From: Lentzea atacamensis
Lineage (GTDB): Bacteria; Actinomycetota; Actinomycetes; Mycobacteriales; Pseudonocardiaceae
Direction: 5' to 3'
Assembly: GCF_003269295.1 (NCBI RefSeq)
Contig: NZ_QLTT01000001.1
Coordinates: forward strand, 1,383,635 to 1,447,634
DNA length: 64,000 nucleotides
The notes under the pieces are model-generated. The model saw only the letters and a list, made by a program, of their open reading frames with translations, ran no database searches and was not told the DNA's origin. This document shows, piece after piece, positions 56,267 to 64,000 of the stretch. Numbering within the stretch: position 1 is the stretch's first letter; every line of letters starts with the position of its first letter. Made by a program: the position numbers and the translations under genes.

Positions 56267-58326
56267 CGGTCCACTCCGGTTCCTCGCACGCGCAGGTCGC
56301 GCAGTCTGCCGATGTTGTCGAACGAGCCGAAGCCGACGCGGCCGGACGAGAACGTCTTGTCCACGGCGGTCATCAGCGGGTAGGGCGAACCGTCCACGTA
56401 CACGGCGATCTCCCCGGTTCCGCTGCAGTGCTTGACTCGCACGCGATGCCACGCCGTGTCCGACACCGCGGGCGGGGCACCGACGGAACGTGCGGCGTCC
56501 CATTGGTGATCGAGGCGCAGCCGGTCCGCGTGGTTGACGACGAAGATCCCGTTGTGCGGGTAGATCTTGTTGTCCGACGACAGATGCGCGTAGTAGAACT
56601 CGCTGTCCGAGCGGTGGCCGAACACGATGATCACGTCGCGGTTGGACTCCGACACCGGGGTGTCGAGCCGCACGGACGCGTCGAACTGCACCGACCCGAA
56701 CGCCGGGCCCTTCTTCAGCACCGCGTACTCGAACGGCCGGCGCGGGCCCGGACGCGCGATTCCCGGTTGTGCCAGCACTACTTCACGGCCGGGGAACTGC
56801 CACAGCGCAGGCGTGACCGGCTCCCACCACCGTGCGGACGTGGCACCGGCGACGAAGTCGTGGCCCGCGCGGCAGGAGGCGAAGGTGCGGGCACCCGTCA
56901 CCTTCCAGATCTTGCCGTTCGCCTTGGCCAGCACGTAGAGCTCGCCGGCCGCGTCCTGGCCGAAGCGGAGGTCGACGCGGTTCGGGTCGTTCACGAGTGC
57001 CTTGAGCGTGGTCAGCCGGCCATACGCGTAGACCATCATCTCGCGCGTCGCGGCCATCGGCCGGCCCAGCCGCATCTCGCGTTCCTCGGCGTAGTAGATG
57101 AGGCCTTTCACGCCCTCGCCATAGATGTACTTGCCGCGCAACGAAGGGATCTTGGAGCCGCGGTAGACGAAGCCGCCCATCAACGCGTTTCCGCTGTCCG
57201 CGCAGGGCCGCGAGGAGGCGAGCCGGTTGTGGTCGAACGCCGCGACGGGATAGGTGTAGCCGTACTTCGCGTCGTCGGCGGGCAGCGGGAACACACCGCA
57301 GGACGGGTCGCCGCGCCGGAACTCCCAGATGCCCTCGCGTTCGCTCCAGCCCAGGTTGGCACCCTTGCGCACCTCGTACACGGAGTCGACGGCCTTCTCG
57401 CCGATGTGGCCGAGGAACATCCTGTGCGAGCCGCCCGCGTCCCAGCTGAAGCGGTACGGATCGCGCATGCCGTAGGCGTAGATCTCACCCAGCGCACCGG
57501 CACGGGACAGGAACGGGTTCGACCGCGGGATGCCGTACTGACCGTTCACTCCGTTGCGACCGGCCGGGTCGATGCGCAGGATCTTGCCCTGCGGCAGCCC
57601 CAGATCCTGCGGCACCGTCGACGACACCCCGATACCGCCGTCACCCGACGCGATGTACAGCAGGCCGTGGTCCTCGTTCCACCAGCGCGCGGTCGGGTTG
57701 AAGCCGATCTCCTGGAAGCCGTGGATGAACGTGGCGTAGCCGACGCGCAGGATCTCGCGGCGGGGGCCGGAGAAGACGTCGGCGCGAGGGTCTGACGCGG
57801 TCCACTCGGTGATCACGCCGTGCACCTGCATGCCGGCCGGTGAAGGCAGATCCGGCTTCTTCGTCGTCAGCGCGGCACCGGTTTCGGTGTGCACGGTGTA
57901 GAACTTGCCGTTGCGCTTGAAGTTCGGGTGGAACGCCGCGAAGCCGAACCCGCTGCCCAGACCGCGATGGGTGTGGAAGTCCGGGCCCACCGCCGCGCCC
58001 AGATCGAGGTACGCGTGCTGAACCCCGTTGTCCAGCAGGTAGAGCTTGCCGTTCATGTCGGGCACGAACAGGCGGCCCGAGCCGTCGGGCACCTCGCCGA
58101 GGTGGTTGATCCGGTTGTGGCGGCGCAGGCGGGCATCGGTCGGCGGCGGCACGGGCCTGGACTCCGGCAGCTGCGCGACCTCGGTCAGCTCCAGGCCGAT
58201 GCCCGACGTTCCCGGCGTGGGCAACGGGTCGGCGATCGGCGCGCCGGGCTGGGCCGACGCGATGGGCACGAACAACGCTGAGAGCACGAATGTTGTGGCA
58301 GCCAAGCGAGACAACCGTCTGGACAT
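56263..58326 (-). CDS. Secreted PQQ-type sugar dehydrogenase with DUF1080-like domain, cassette 1
   Basis: 687 residues from the ATG at 58326; signal peptide (to about 27). Residues about 45-430 form a GSDH/sorbosone-dehydrogenase beta-propeller: RGLGSGFGFAAFHP, GDGGIGVSS, PQGKILRIDPAG, RDPYRFSWDAGG and GEGVKGLIYYAE. The C-terminal about 200 residues (LDTPVSESNRDVIIVFGHRSDSEFYYAHLSSDNKIYPHNGIF) resemble the DUF1080 (3-keto-disaccharide hydrolase) beta-sandwich. Such enzymes oxidise sugars using PQQ. It is one of two tandem copies; the other starts at 61399. Confidence 0.85.
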   Translation of the reverse strand: MSRRLSRLAATTFVLSALFVPIASAQPGAPIADPLPTPGTSGIGLELTEVAQLPESRPVPPPTDARLRRHNRINHLGEVPDGSGRLFVPDMNGKLYLLDNGVQHAYLDLGAAVGPDFHTHRGLGSGFGFAAFHPNFKRNGKFYTVHTETGAALTTKKPDLPSPAGMQVHGVITEWTASDPRADVFSGPRREILRVGYATFIHGFQEIGFNPTARWWNEDHGLLYIASGDGGIGVSSTVPQDLGLPQGKILRIDPAGRNGVNGQYGIPRSNPFLSRAGALGEIYAYGMRDPYRFSWDAGGSHRMFLGHIGEKAVDSVYEVRKGANLGWSEREGIWEFRRGDPSCGVFPLPADDAKYGYTYPVAAFDHNRLASSRPCADSGNALMGGFVYRGSKIPSLRGKYIYGEGVKGLIYYAEEREMRLGRPMAATREMMVYAYGRLTTLKALVNDPNRVDLRFGQDAAGELYVLAKANGKIWKVTGARTFASCRAGHDFVAGATSARWWEPVTPALWQFPGREVVLAQPGIARPGPRRPFEYAVLKKGPAFGSVQFDASVRLDTPVSESNRDVIIVFGHRSDSEFYYAHLSSDNKIYPHNGIFVVNHADRLRLDHQWDAARSVGAPPAVSDTAWHRVRVKHCSGTGEIAVYVDGSPYPLMTAVDKTFSSGRVGFGSFDNIGRLRDLRVRGTGVDR

Positions 58327-58366
58327 CCCCACCACCCTGTGGGTCAGGCCGTGGCAGCACGGCAGC

Positions 58367-58426
58367 GGAAAGCGCTTTCCAATGCAGCGGCACCCGGAAT
58401 CTACCCAGCCAGCAGGGTGGTTACAA
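58367..58426 (-). promoter_or_regulatory. Cassette 1 promoter and LacI-type operator
   Basis: On the minus strand: -35 TTGTAA (58421-58426), 17 bp, -10 TAGATT (58398-58403), 17 bp, then the perfect palindrome GGAAAGCGCTTTCC (58367-58380). It lies 41 nt before the start codon. The operator overlaps the likely transcription start region, so repression is expected. The same -10-to-operator spacing occurs in cassette 2. Confidence 0.8.
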
Positions 58427-58430
58427 CCCC

Positions 58431-59369
58431 TCACCTCCGACCTTTGATCACCCACTCGTACTGCGCGCGAACCTCGTCGGCGGTCAGCGCGCGGTCCAGG
58501 AACAGGAGCCCGTCCAGACGGCAGTTGCAGGCGTTGACCTCGCGGTTGTTCTGCGGGTGACTGCCACCGATCTTGATGCCGCGCGGGTTCGCGGCCGAGG
58601 TCGTGTCGGGCTCGGGAGGTCCGATGACCTTCCACGGATCGCCCTTGACCGCGTACGAACCTTCAACCGGCTTGCCGTCGACGTACAGGCCGATCGTGCC
58701 GTTGTCGAAGTCGAACGTGCCCGCGAGAAAGACCCACTTCCCTTGGGGCATCAGCGTTTTCCAATCGGCGTTCGACACCCAGAACTGCTTGCCGGAGCCG
58801 TCCACCCTGCGCCCCAACGCGATCAGCCGCATCGCGCCGTTGTGGTTCTCCGTCTCCAGCAACGCGCGAGCGGCGTGACCGTCGGAGTCACCCGACAGCA
58901 CGCCCGCGAACCCGATCGCGCCGTAGAAGTCGCCGGTGCCTGAGCTGTTCGAGTTCCGCGCCGGCGCCTCTCCGGTGATCTTCACCCAGGTCATGATCGA
59001 CATGCCGCGCGCCTTGCTGAACGCCTTCATCGACGCGACACCGGAAGAGCTGTGCACGCCCGCTTTCCAGTCGTCGTTGCTCTTGCCGTTCGGCCGCACC
59101 TGCTTGAGCTGCAACGACGTTTTCGAGCCGGGGAACGCGCCGTCCGCGACCCGCATCGCCGCGCCGCCGTTGACGAGTGAGATCGGCGTGCGCGAGTCGG
59201 CGCGGCCGATGTCGTCCTCCTTCTCGGGATCACCGGCCAGCGGGTGTTCGAAGTCGTAGTGGTGCACGACCGCGGCCGCGATGCCGGGGAACACCTCCGA
59301 AGGCGGCTGAGCCTGCGCCGGTGCGGTGAGCGCGAGCACCAGGCAGAGTCCCGGCAAAGCTTTCCTCAT
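58431..59369 (-). CDS. Secreted LamG-like lectin, cassette 2
   Basis: 312 residues: signal peptide (LCLVLALTAPAQA), then the same concanavalin-A/LamG-like fold as the cassette 1 protein (YDFEHPLAGD; MTWVKITGEAP; GVLSGDSDGH; NACNCRLDGLLFLDRALTADEVRAQYEWV). Its ATG overlaps the stop of the upstream dehydrogenase at TGATG. Its stop lies 4 nt before the cassette 1 -35 box. Confidence 0.87.
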   Translation of the reverse strand: MRKALPGLCLVLALTAPAQAQPPSEVFPGIAAAVVHHYDFEHPLAGDPEKEDDIGRADSRTPISLVNGGAAMRVADGAFPGSKTSLQLKQVRPNGKSNDDWKAGVHSSSGVASMKAFSKARGMSIMTWVKITGEAPARNSNSSGTGDFYGAIGFAGVLSGDSDGHAARALLETENHNGAMRLIALGRRVDGSGKQFWVSNADWKTLMPQGKWVFLAGTFDFDNGTIGLYVDGKPVEGSYAVKGDPWKVIGPPEPDTTSAANPRGIKIGGSHPQNNREVNACNCRLDGLLFLDRALTADEVRAQYEWVIKGRR

Positions 59370-61399
59370 CACTGTCCCTTCCCGGTGATCCGGAGGTCGG
59401 CGACGCGACCGATGTTGTCGAAGGAACCGAAGCCGACCCGCCCGGACCTGAGCACCGTGTTCGTCGCCGTCATCAGCGGCTGCGACGAGCCGTCCACGTA
59501 CACCGCGATCACGCCTGTGTCCGCGCAGTGGGTGACGCGGACGCGGTGCCACTTCATGTCGGTCACGGCGGGTGGCGCGCCGACCGAGCCGTTCCACTGG
59601 TCGTCGATGCGCAGCCGGTCGGCGTTGTCGACGAGGAAGATCCCGTTGTGCGGGTAGATCTTGTTGTCCGACGACAGGTGCACGTAGTAGAAGCGCGTGT
59701 CCGACTGGTGGCCGAACACGATCACGACGTCGCGGTCCTTCTGCGAGACCGGCGTGTCCAGCCGCACCTGCGCGTCGATCGTGACGTTGCCGAACGCCGG
59801 CCCCTTGGTGACGACGGCGTACTCGTTGGGACGCCGCGGACCGGGCCTCGCCGCGCCCGCCTTGGACAGCACCACTTCGGTGCCGGGGAAACGCCAGCGC
59901 GAGGCGGTGACGGGCTTCCAGTCGCTCGCGGCCGTGACACCGCTGACCACGTCACTGCCGGAAGCGCAGGCCTCGAGCGTCTGGACGGTGCCGGTGACCT
60001 TCCAGATCTTGCCGTTCGCCTTGGCCAGCACGTAGAGCTCACCCGAGGCGTCCGTGCCGAACCGCAGGTCGACGCGGCTCTTACCGGCCAGTGTCCGCAT
60101 CGTCGTGCGCTTGCCGGCCGAGTCGTACACCGCGAGCTCGAACGTCTTCGCGATCGAGGCACCGGCCCGCATGTCCTTCTCTTCCGCGAAGTACAGCAGG
60201 CCTTTCACGCCCTCGCCGTAGACGTACTTGCCCTGCAACGCCGGAATCGCCGTGCCGCGGTAGACGAACCCGCCGATCAACGCGTTGCCGCTGTCCCCGC
60301 AGCCGCCGTTGGGCCTGTTGTGGTCGAATCCCGCGACCGGATACGTGTAGCCGAACTTCGCGTCGTCGGCCGGCAACGGGTAGAGCTGGCACTTGGGATC
60401 GTTGCGACGGTAGGTCAGGTGACCTTCCCGTTGCCCCCAGCCGAGGTTCGCGCCGGGCTTCACCTCGTACACCGACTCGACGACCTTCTCGCCGATGTGC
60501 CCGAGGAACATCTTGTGCGTGCCACCGGAGTCCCAGCTGAACCGGTACGGATCGCGCAGGCCGATCGCGTACAGCTCGGCGAGCGCGCCAGGCCTGCCCA
60601 GGAACGGGTTCGACGGCGGGATCCCGTACTTCTTGTTGCCGCTGTTGGATCCCGCCGGGTCGATGCGCAGGATCTTGCCCTGCGGCACCTTCACGTCCTG
60701 CGGCACATCGGATCGGTAACCGATGCCACCGTCGCCGACGGCCAGGTACAGCAGGCCGTCCGGGCCGAAGCCGATCTCCTGGAACCCGTGCAGGTACATG
60801 GCGAACCCGACGCGCAGCAGCTCGCGCCGGGTACCGGCGAACGTCGCGGCCTTCGGGTTGGTGGCGGTCCACTCGGTGATCACGCCGTGCACCACCGCGT
60901 CCGAGGGCGACGGAAGATCCGGCTTGCGGTTCTTCAGGGCGTCCTTCGCCTCGGTGTGGGCGGTGTAGAACTTGCCGTTGGCCGCGAACTGCGGGTGGAA
61001 CGCGGCGAACCCGAACCCGCTGCCGAGTCCCTGGTGGTTGTGGAAGTTCCCGCCGATCGTGGCGCGGACGTCGAGATACGCGCGCTGCCCGCTGCCGTCG
61101 CGGTTCAGGGTGTAGAGCTTGCCGTTCATGTCCGGCACGAAGAACCGGCCGGAGCCGTCCGGAATTTCGCCGAGGTAGTTGACCCGGTTGTACTGCTTGA
61201 GTCTGCTGTCACCGGCGGCGGGCGTGGTCGACGACTGCGGCAGCCGCGCGATCTCCTGCAGCCTGACACCGATGCCGGACGGTGCGGGCGCCGGCAGCGG
61301 GTCCGCGACAGGGCCGGGCTGGGCGGCGGCCTGGGGAACCAGGGAAGCCGCGGTCAGGGCAAACGCGGCGAACACGACCGCGAGCGGTCTCACTGACAT
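59369..61399 (-). CDS. Secreted PQQ-type sugar dehydrogenase with DUF1080-like domain, cassette 2
   Basis: 676 residues, the same architecture as the cassette 1 dehydrogenase and clearly paralogous along its length (VADPLPAPAPSGIGVRLQEIARLPQ; GLGSGFGFAAFHPQF; GDGGIGYRS; GEGVKGLLYFAEEKDM; KDRDVVIVFGHQSD). Signal peptide to about 27. Predicted to oxidise a sugar outside the cell with PQQ. Co-translated with its LamG partner. Confidence 0.85.
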   Translation of the reverse strand: MSVRPLAVVFAAFALTAASLVPQAAAQPGPVADPLPAPAPSGIGVRLQEIARLPQSSTTPAAGDSRLKQYNRVNYLGEIPDGSGRFFVPDMNGKLYTLNRDGSGQRAYLDVRATIGGNFHNHQGLGSGFGFAAFHPQFAANGKFYTAHTEAKDALKNRKPDLPSPSDAVVHGVITEWTATNPKAATFAGTRRELLRVGFAMYLHGFQEIGFGPDGLLYLAVGDGGIGYRSDVPQDVKVPQGKILRIDPAGSNSGNKKYGIPPSNPFLGRPGALAELYAIGLRDPYRFSWDSGGTHKMFLGHIGEKVVESVYEVKPGANLGWGQREGHLTYRRNDPKCQLYPLPADDAKFGYTYPVAGFDHNRPNGGCGDSGNALIGGFVYRGTAIPALQGKYVYGEGVKGLLYFAEEKDMRAGASIAKTFELAVYDSAGKRTTMRTLAGKSRVDLRFGTDASGELYVLAKANGKIWKVTGTVQTLEACASGSDVVSGVTAASDWKPVTASRWRFPGTEVVLSKAGAARPGPRRPNEYAVVTKGPAFGNVTIDAQVRLDTPVSQKDRDVVIVFGHQSDTRFYYVHLSSDNKIYPHNGIFLVDNADRLRIDDQWNGSVGAPPAVTDMKWHRVRVTHCADTGVIAVYVDGSSQPLMTATNTVLRSGRVGFGSFDNIGRVADLRITGKGQ

Positions 61400-61423
61400 C
61401 GCACCACCTCGTGGATCAGCTTC

Positions 61424-61484
61424 GGAAAGCGCTTACCACGCGGCGGCTTGCCAGACTTTACCCACGATTCCCGCTGGATCACAA
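61424..61484 (-). promoter_or_regulatory. Cassette 2 promoter and LacI-type operator
   Basis: On the minus strand: -35 TTGTGA (61479-61484), 18 bp, -10 TAAAGT (61455-61460), 17 bp, then GGAAAGCGCTTACC (61424-61437), one base away from the perfect palindrome. The -10-to-operator distance equals that of cassette 1 although the surrounding sequence differs. Confidence 0.75.
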
Positions 61485-61587
61485 GAGGACGTGTCAAGTC
61501 CTGTCATGCACCGGCGGTGTCACGGCGGCCATGCCGAGCACCTCACGGTCTCCCAGTCGGTGCCCGGCCGCAGGCGCTCGACACCGG

Positions 61588-62394
61588 TCAATCGTGCCCT
61601 GTCGCGGCTCCCAGCAGTTCCCGGATGTGCGCGGTCACCGCCGCGAACTCCGGGCGCGCCATCGTCGCGGAGTAGTCCCGCTCGGACGGCAGGTCCACGT
61701 CGATGACCTCCTTGACCACCGCGGGCCGTCGCGTCAGCACGATCACCCGGTTCGCCAGGTACACCGACTCCGCGATCGAGTGCGTCACGAGCAGCACCGT
61801 CGTGCCGGTCTCCCGCCACACCCGGTGCAGCTCGACGTTCATCTGCTCGCGCGTCAACGCGTCCAGCGCGCCGAAGGGTTCGTCCATCAGCAGCACCCGC
61901 GGCTCATGCAGCAGCGCCCGGCACAACGCCACACGCTGCTGCATGCCACCGGACAACTCGTGCGGCAAAGCGTTCTCGAACCCCGAGAGCCCGGTCATCT
62001 CGATCAGCTCGTCGGCCCGCCTGCCCGCCTCCACCGAGCTCATGCCGCGCATCTCGGCCTGCAGCAGGATGTTGCGCCGCGCGGAACGCCATTCCAGCAA
62101 CGCCGCCCGCTGGAACACGAACCCGATGTCGTGCCGCGGCCCGCGCACCTGTTCGCCGAGCAGCGTCACCGAGCCCGAGGACGGCTGGAGCAGCCCGGAC
62201 ACCAGCTTCAGCAGCGTCGACTTGCCGCACCCGGACGGTCCGACGATGGACACGAACTCGCCGGGTGCGACGTCGAGCGAAACCCGCTCGATCGCGGTCG
62301 TCTCCGCGCGCTTCGACTGGAAGCGCACGGAGACGTCGTCGATCGCGACGGCGGAGGTGGCAATCACACCAGAGCTCATCCCTGTTGTGCTCAT
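61588..62394 (-). CDS. ABC transporter ATPase (SsuB/TauB type)
   Basis: 268 residues: Walker A GPSGCGKST, Q-loop FVFQRAALLEW, signature LSGGMQQR, Walker B VLLMDEPFG, H-loop VTHSIAES. The nitrate/sulfonate/taurine subfamily by overall pattern. ATG overlaps the binding-protein stop (ATGA). Confidence 0.9.
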   Translation of the reverse strand: MSTTGMSSGVIATSAVAIDDVSVRFQSKRAETTAIERVSLDVAPGEFVSIVGPSGCGKSTLLKLVSGLLQPSSGSVTLLGEQVRGPRHDIGFVFQRAALLEWRSARRNILLQAEMRGMSSVEAGRRADELIEMTGLSGFENALPHELSGGMQQRVALCRALLHEPRVLLMDEPFGALDALTREQMNVELHRVWRETGTTVLLVTHSIAESVYLANRVIVLTRRPAVVKEVIDVDLPSERDYSATMARPEFAAVTAHIRELLGAATGHD

Positions 62395-63398
62395 CCTTTC
62401 GGGGCAACGCTTTCTTCCCAGTAGGCCGACGGCTCCGAGGCCTGCTTGATGATGCCGGTCTGCTGGAACGTGTCGATGGTCTTCTTCCAGTCGTCCACGG
62501 TGTTGACGCCCGGCGCCTTGTCCTTCGTGGCATCGGTGTGCAGCAACGTCAGCGTCGTCTTGAACTGCTCCAGCACGACCGTGGGCGACGGCAGCTGCTC
62601 CGCGGCGCCCTTCATCGACTCGGCCGCGGCCTCCGGTGCCTTCTCGGCCGCGCTCCAGGCCTCCTGAGTGGCCGCCACCATCTTCTTCACCAGCTCGGGA
62701 TCCTTCTGCAGCATGGCCTTGCTGGTGAGCAGGCCGTTGCTGAAGTAGTTCAGCCCGAACTCGGAGAACCGGAGGTAGCCCACGTCCTTGCCGGACTTCT
62801 CCTTGATCGTCGGCCCCTGGTCGGACGCGAAGCCCAGCAACACGTCCGTACGGCCGGAGATCACCGCGGCCATCTTGCCCGCAGGGTCGATGTTCTGGAT
62901 GGAGACGTCGGACTCCTGCATGCCGTTGCGCTTGAGGAAGGCGGGGAACGTCTTGGTCAGCGCGTCACCCGCGGTCGTGGCGACCGACCTGCCCTTGAGG
63001 TCCTCCGGCTTCTTGATGTTCTTCTCGCTGAAGAACTGCACGGACGCGGGCGTGGTCTGCAGGTACACGCCGACGCTCTTCACCGGCACGCCCTGCTCCA
63101 CGGCGGTGGCGAGCGCGGACGTGTCGGCCCAGCCGAAGTCGGTCTGCCCCGCACCCGTCGCCTGCACGGTCTTGCCGGAGCCCTGGCCCGCCTCGATCTT
63201 CAGCTTGATGCCGTGCTTCTCGAAGATGCCCTGCTTGACTCCGTAGTAGAACGGCGCGTGTTCGCCGTACGGGTACCAGTTGAGGGTGAGTGTGACGTCC
63301 TTGGCCTCACCACCGGGCTGCGCCGGGCTGCCGCCGCCACCACCGCAGGCTGCAACCACCAGCATCGCGGGGAGAAGACCTGCGAGCAGTTTCCTCAT
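62391..63398 (-). CDS. ABC transporter substrate-binding lipoprotein (NMT1/SsuA type)
   Basis: 335 residues, lipobox VVAAC followed by a Gly run. NMT1/THI5-like fold: LTLNWYPYGEHAPFYYGVKQGIFEKHGI, TDFGWADTSAL. Family members bind sulfonates, nitrate, pyrimidine thiamine precursors or other small organics; the NWYPYGEHAPFY start is closest to the NMT1/THI5 group. Overlaps both neighbours at ATGA, so the three genes form one operon. Confidence 0.85.
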   Translation of the reverse strand: MRKLLAGLLPAMLVVAACGGGGGSPAQPGGEAKDVTLTLNWYPYGEHAPFYYGVKQGIFEKHGIKLKIEAGQGSGKTVQATGAGQTDFGWADTSALATAVEQGVPVKSVGVYLQTTPASVQFFSEKNIKKPEDLKGRSVATTAGDALTKTFPAFLKRNGMQESDVSIQNIDPAGKMAAVISGRTDVLLGFASDQGPTIKEKSGKDVGYLRFSEFGLNYFSNGLLTSKAMLQKDPELVKKMVAATQEAWSAAEKAPEAAAESMKGAAEQLPSPTVVLEQFKTTLTLLHTDATKDKAPGVNTVDDWKKTIDTFQQTGIIKQASEPSAYWEESVAPKG

Positions 63399-64000
63399 GT
63401 TCCGCCTTTCGCTAGAAGGGTTGTGACGGCGGCGCCACGCCTGCTGGAGTGCCACGGGAGCATCAGCTGTTCGGCGAGGTCGAGCAGGAGGAAGAGCAGG
63501 ATGCCGACCACCGAGATGACGATCAGGCCTGCGAACAGCATCGGGGTGTCCATGTTGCCGTTGGCCTGCAGGATGACGTACCCGAGGCCTTCGTTGGAAC
63601 CGACGAACTCGCCGACCACGGCACCGGTGACGGCCAGCGTCACGGCGACCTTCAGGCCGGCGAAGAGGTGCGGCAGCGCGGCCGGGAAGCGGATCTTCAC
63701 GAACGTCTTGACCGGGCCGCCGCCCATCGTGGCCGCGAGCTCGAGCATCTCGGTGTCGACCGACTTCAGGCCGGTGACTGTGGAGATGACGACCGGGAAG
63801 AACGCCATCAGCACGGCGACGATCACCTTGGGCTCGAAGCCGAAGCCGAGCCACACGACGAACAGCGGCGCGACGGCGATCTTCGGGATGACCTGCGCGA
63901 ACAGCAGGATCGGGTAGGCCGTGCTCTCGATGGTCCGCGAGTACACCATCGCCACGGCCATCAGGACGCCGAGTACGCCCGCGATGACGAAGCCGAGGAT
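63395..64000 (-). CDS. ABC transporter permease (SsuC type), partial
   Basis: The C-terminal 201 codons of the permease; the open frame runs through the window end (ILGFVIAGVLGVLMAVAM...). The inner-membrane EAA-type loop is ELAATMGGGPVKTFVKIRFPAALPHLFAGLKVA. Part of the ABC operon with the two genes downstream. Confidence 0.9.
   Translation of the reverse strand: MLGFVIAGVLGVLMAVAMVYSRTIESTAYPILLFAQVIPKIAVAPLFVVWLGFGFEPKVIVAVLMAFFPVVISTVTGLKSVDTEMLELAATMGGGPVKTFVKIRFPAALPHLFAGLKVAVTLAVTGAVVGEFVGSNEGLGYVILQANGNMDTPMLFAGLIVISVVGILLFLLLDLAEQLMLPWHSSRRGAAVTTLLAKGGT

Overview
The window is GC-rich DNA from an actinomycete. WhiB and GTG/TTG starts, an AlkB-rubredoxin fusion, an aromatic-carotenoid cluster, many secreted carbohydrate-active proteins and a MycE-type methyltransferase fit a Pseudonocardiales-like organism (Lentzea/Saccharothrix type); that placement is inference. 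No rRNA, tRNA, CRISPR array, phage or insertion sequence was recognised, and it reads as chromosome.

Layout. 1-4.8 kb: a secreted DUF5829-like protein, a sugar O-methyltransferase, a secreted GH8 glycosidase and a patatin-like lipase. 4.8-8.5 kb: metH behind a leader that folds as an S-adenosylhomocysteine riboswitch. 8.5-11.6 kb: a lipoprotein sugar-binding protein translationally coupled to a membrane GGDEF-EAL protein, a probable sugar-to-c-di-GMP sensor. 11.6-31.6 kb: mixed genes, including an APH-like kinase, GH44-CBM2 cellulase, TetR, CPBP protease, Tat-exported amidohydrolase, subtilase, metallophosphoesterase, golvesin-like anchored protein, beta-helix lipoprotein, sugar-efflux MFS, gamma-glutamyltransferase and heparin-lyase-like protein. 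31.8-38.6 kb: DedA, two tandem MFS pumps, an alpha-carbonic anhydrase, a class C beta-lactamase-like hydrolase, MmcQ/YjbR, and a deletion scar joining the 3' ends of a metallo-beta-lactamase and a LysR gene. 38.6-41.8 kb: alkB-rubredoxin with its TetR gene, then a divergent MarR/hydrolase pair. 42.2-51.4 kb: carotenoid cluster (crtE-crtI; crtB-Rieske; whiB; crtYc-crtYd-crtT-crtU-FAD oxidoreductase) predicted to make isorenieratene-type aromatic carotenoids. 51.4-55.3 kb: alpha-amylase, MarR, methyltransferase, SGNH hydrolase. 55.3-61.4 kb: a tandemly duplicated two-gene cassette (secreted PQQ-type sugar dehydrogenase plus LamG-like lectin), each copy with the same promoter and GGAAAGCGCTTTCC-type operator layout. 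61.6-64 kb: an SsuABC/ThiXYZ-like ABC transporter operon, cut by the window end.

The most notable items are the metH riboswitch, two overlapping mini-ORFs left by a tandem repeat inside the crt operon, a pair of loop-conserved stem-loop elements at 11.58 and 30.68 kb, the duplicated sugar-dehydrogenase cassettes with conserved operators, and the MBL/LysR deletion scar. Four genes (CPBP, gamma-glutamyltransferase, beta-lactamase-like, first LamG) each carry an apparent one-base deletion. That uniform pattern suggests indel errors in the assembly rather than four independent pseudogenes.
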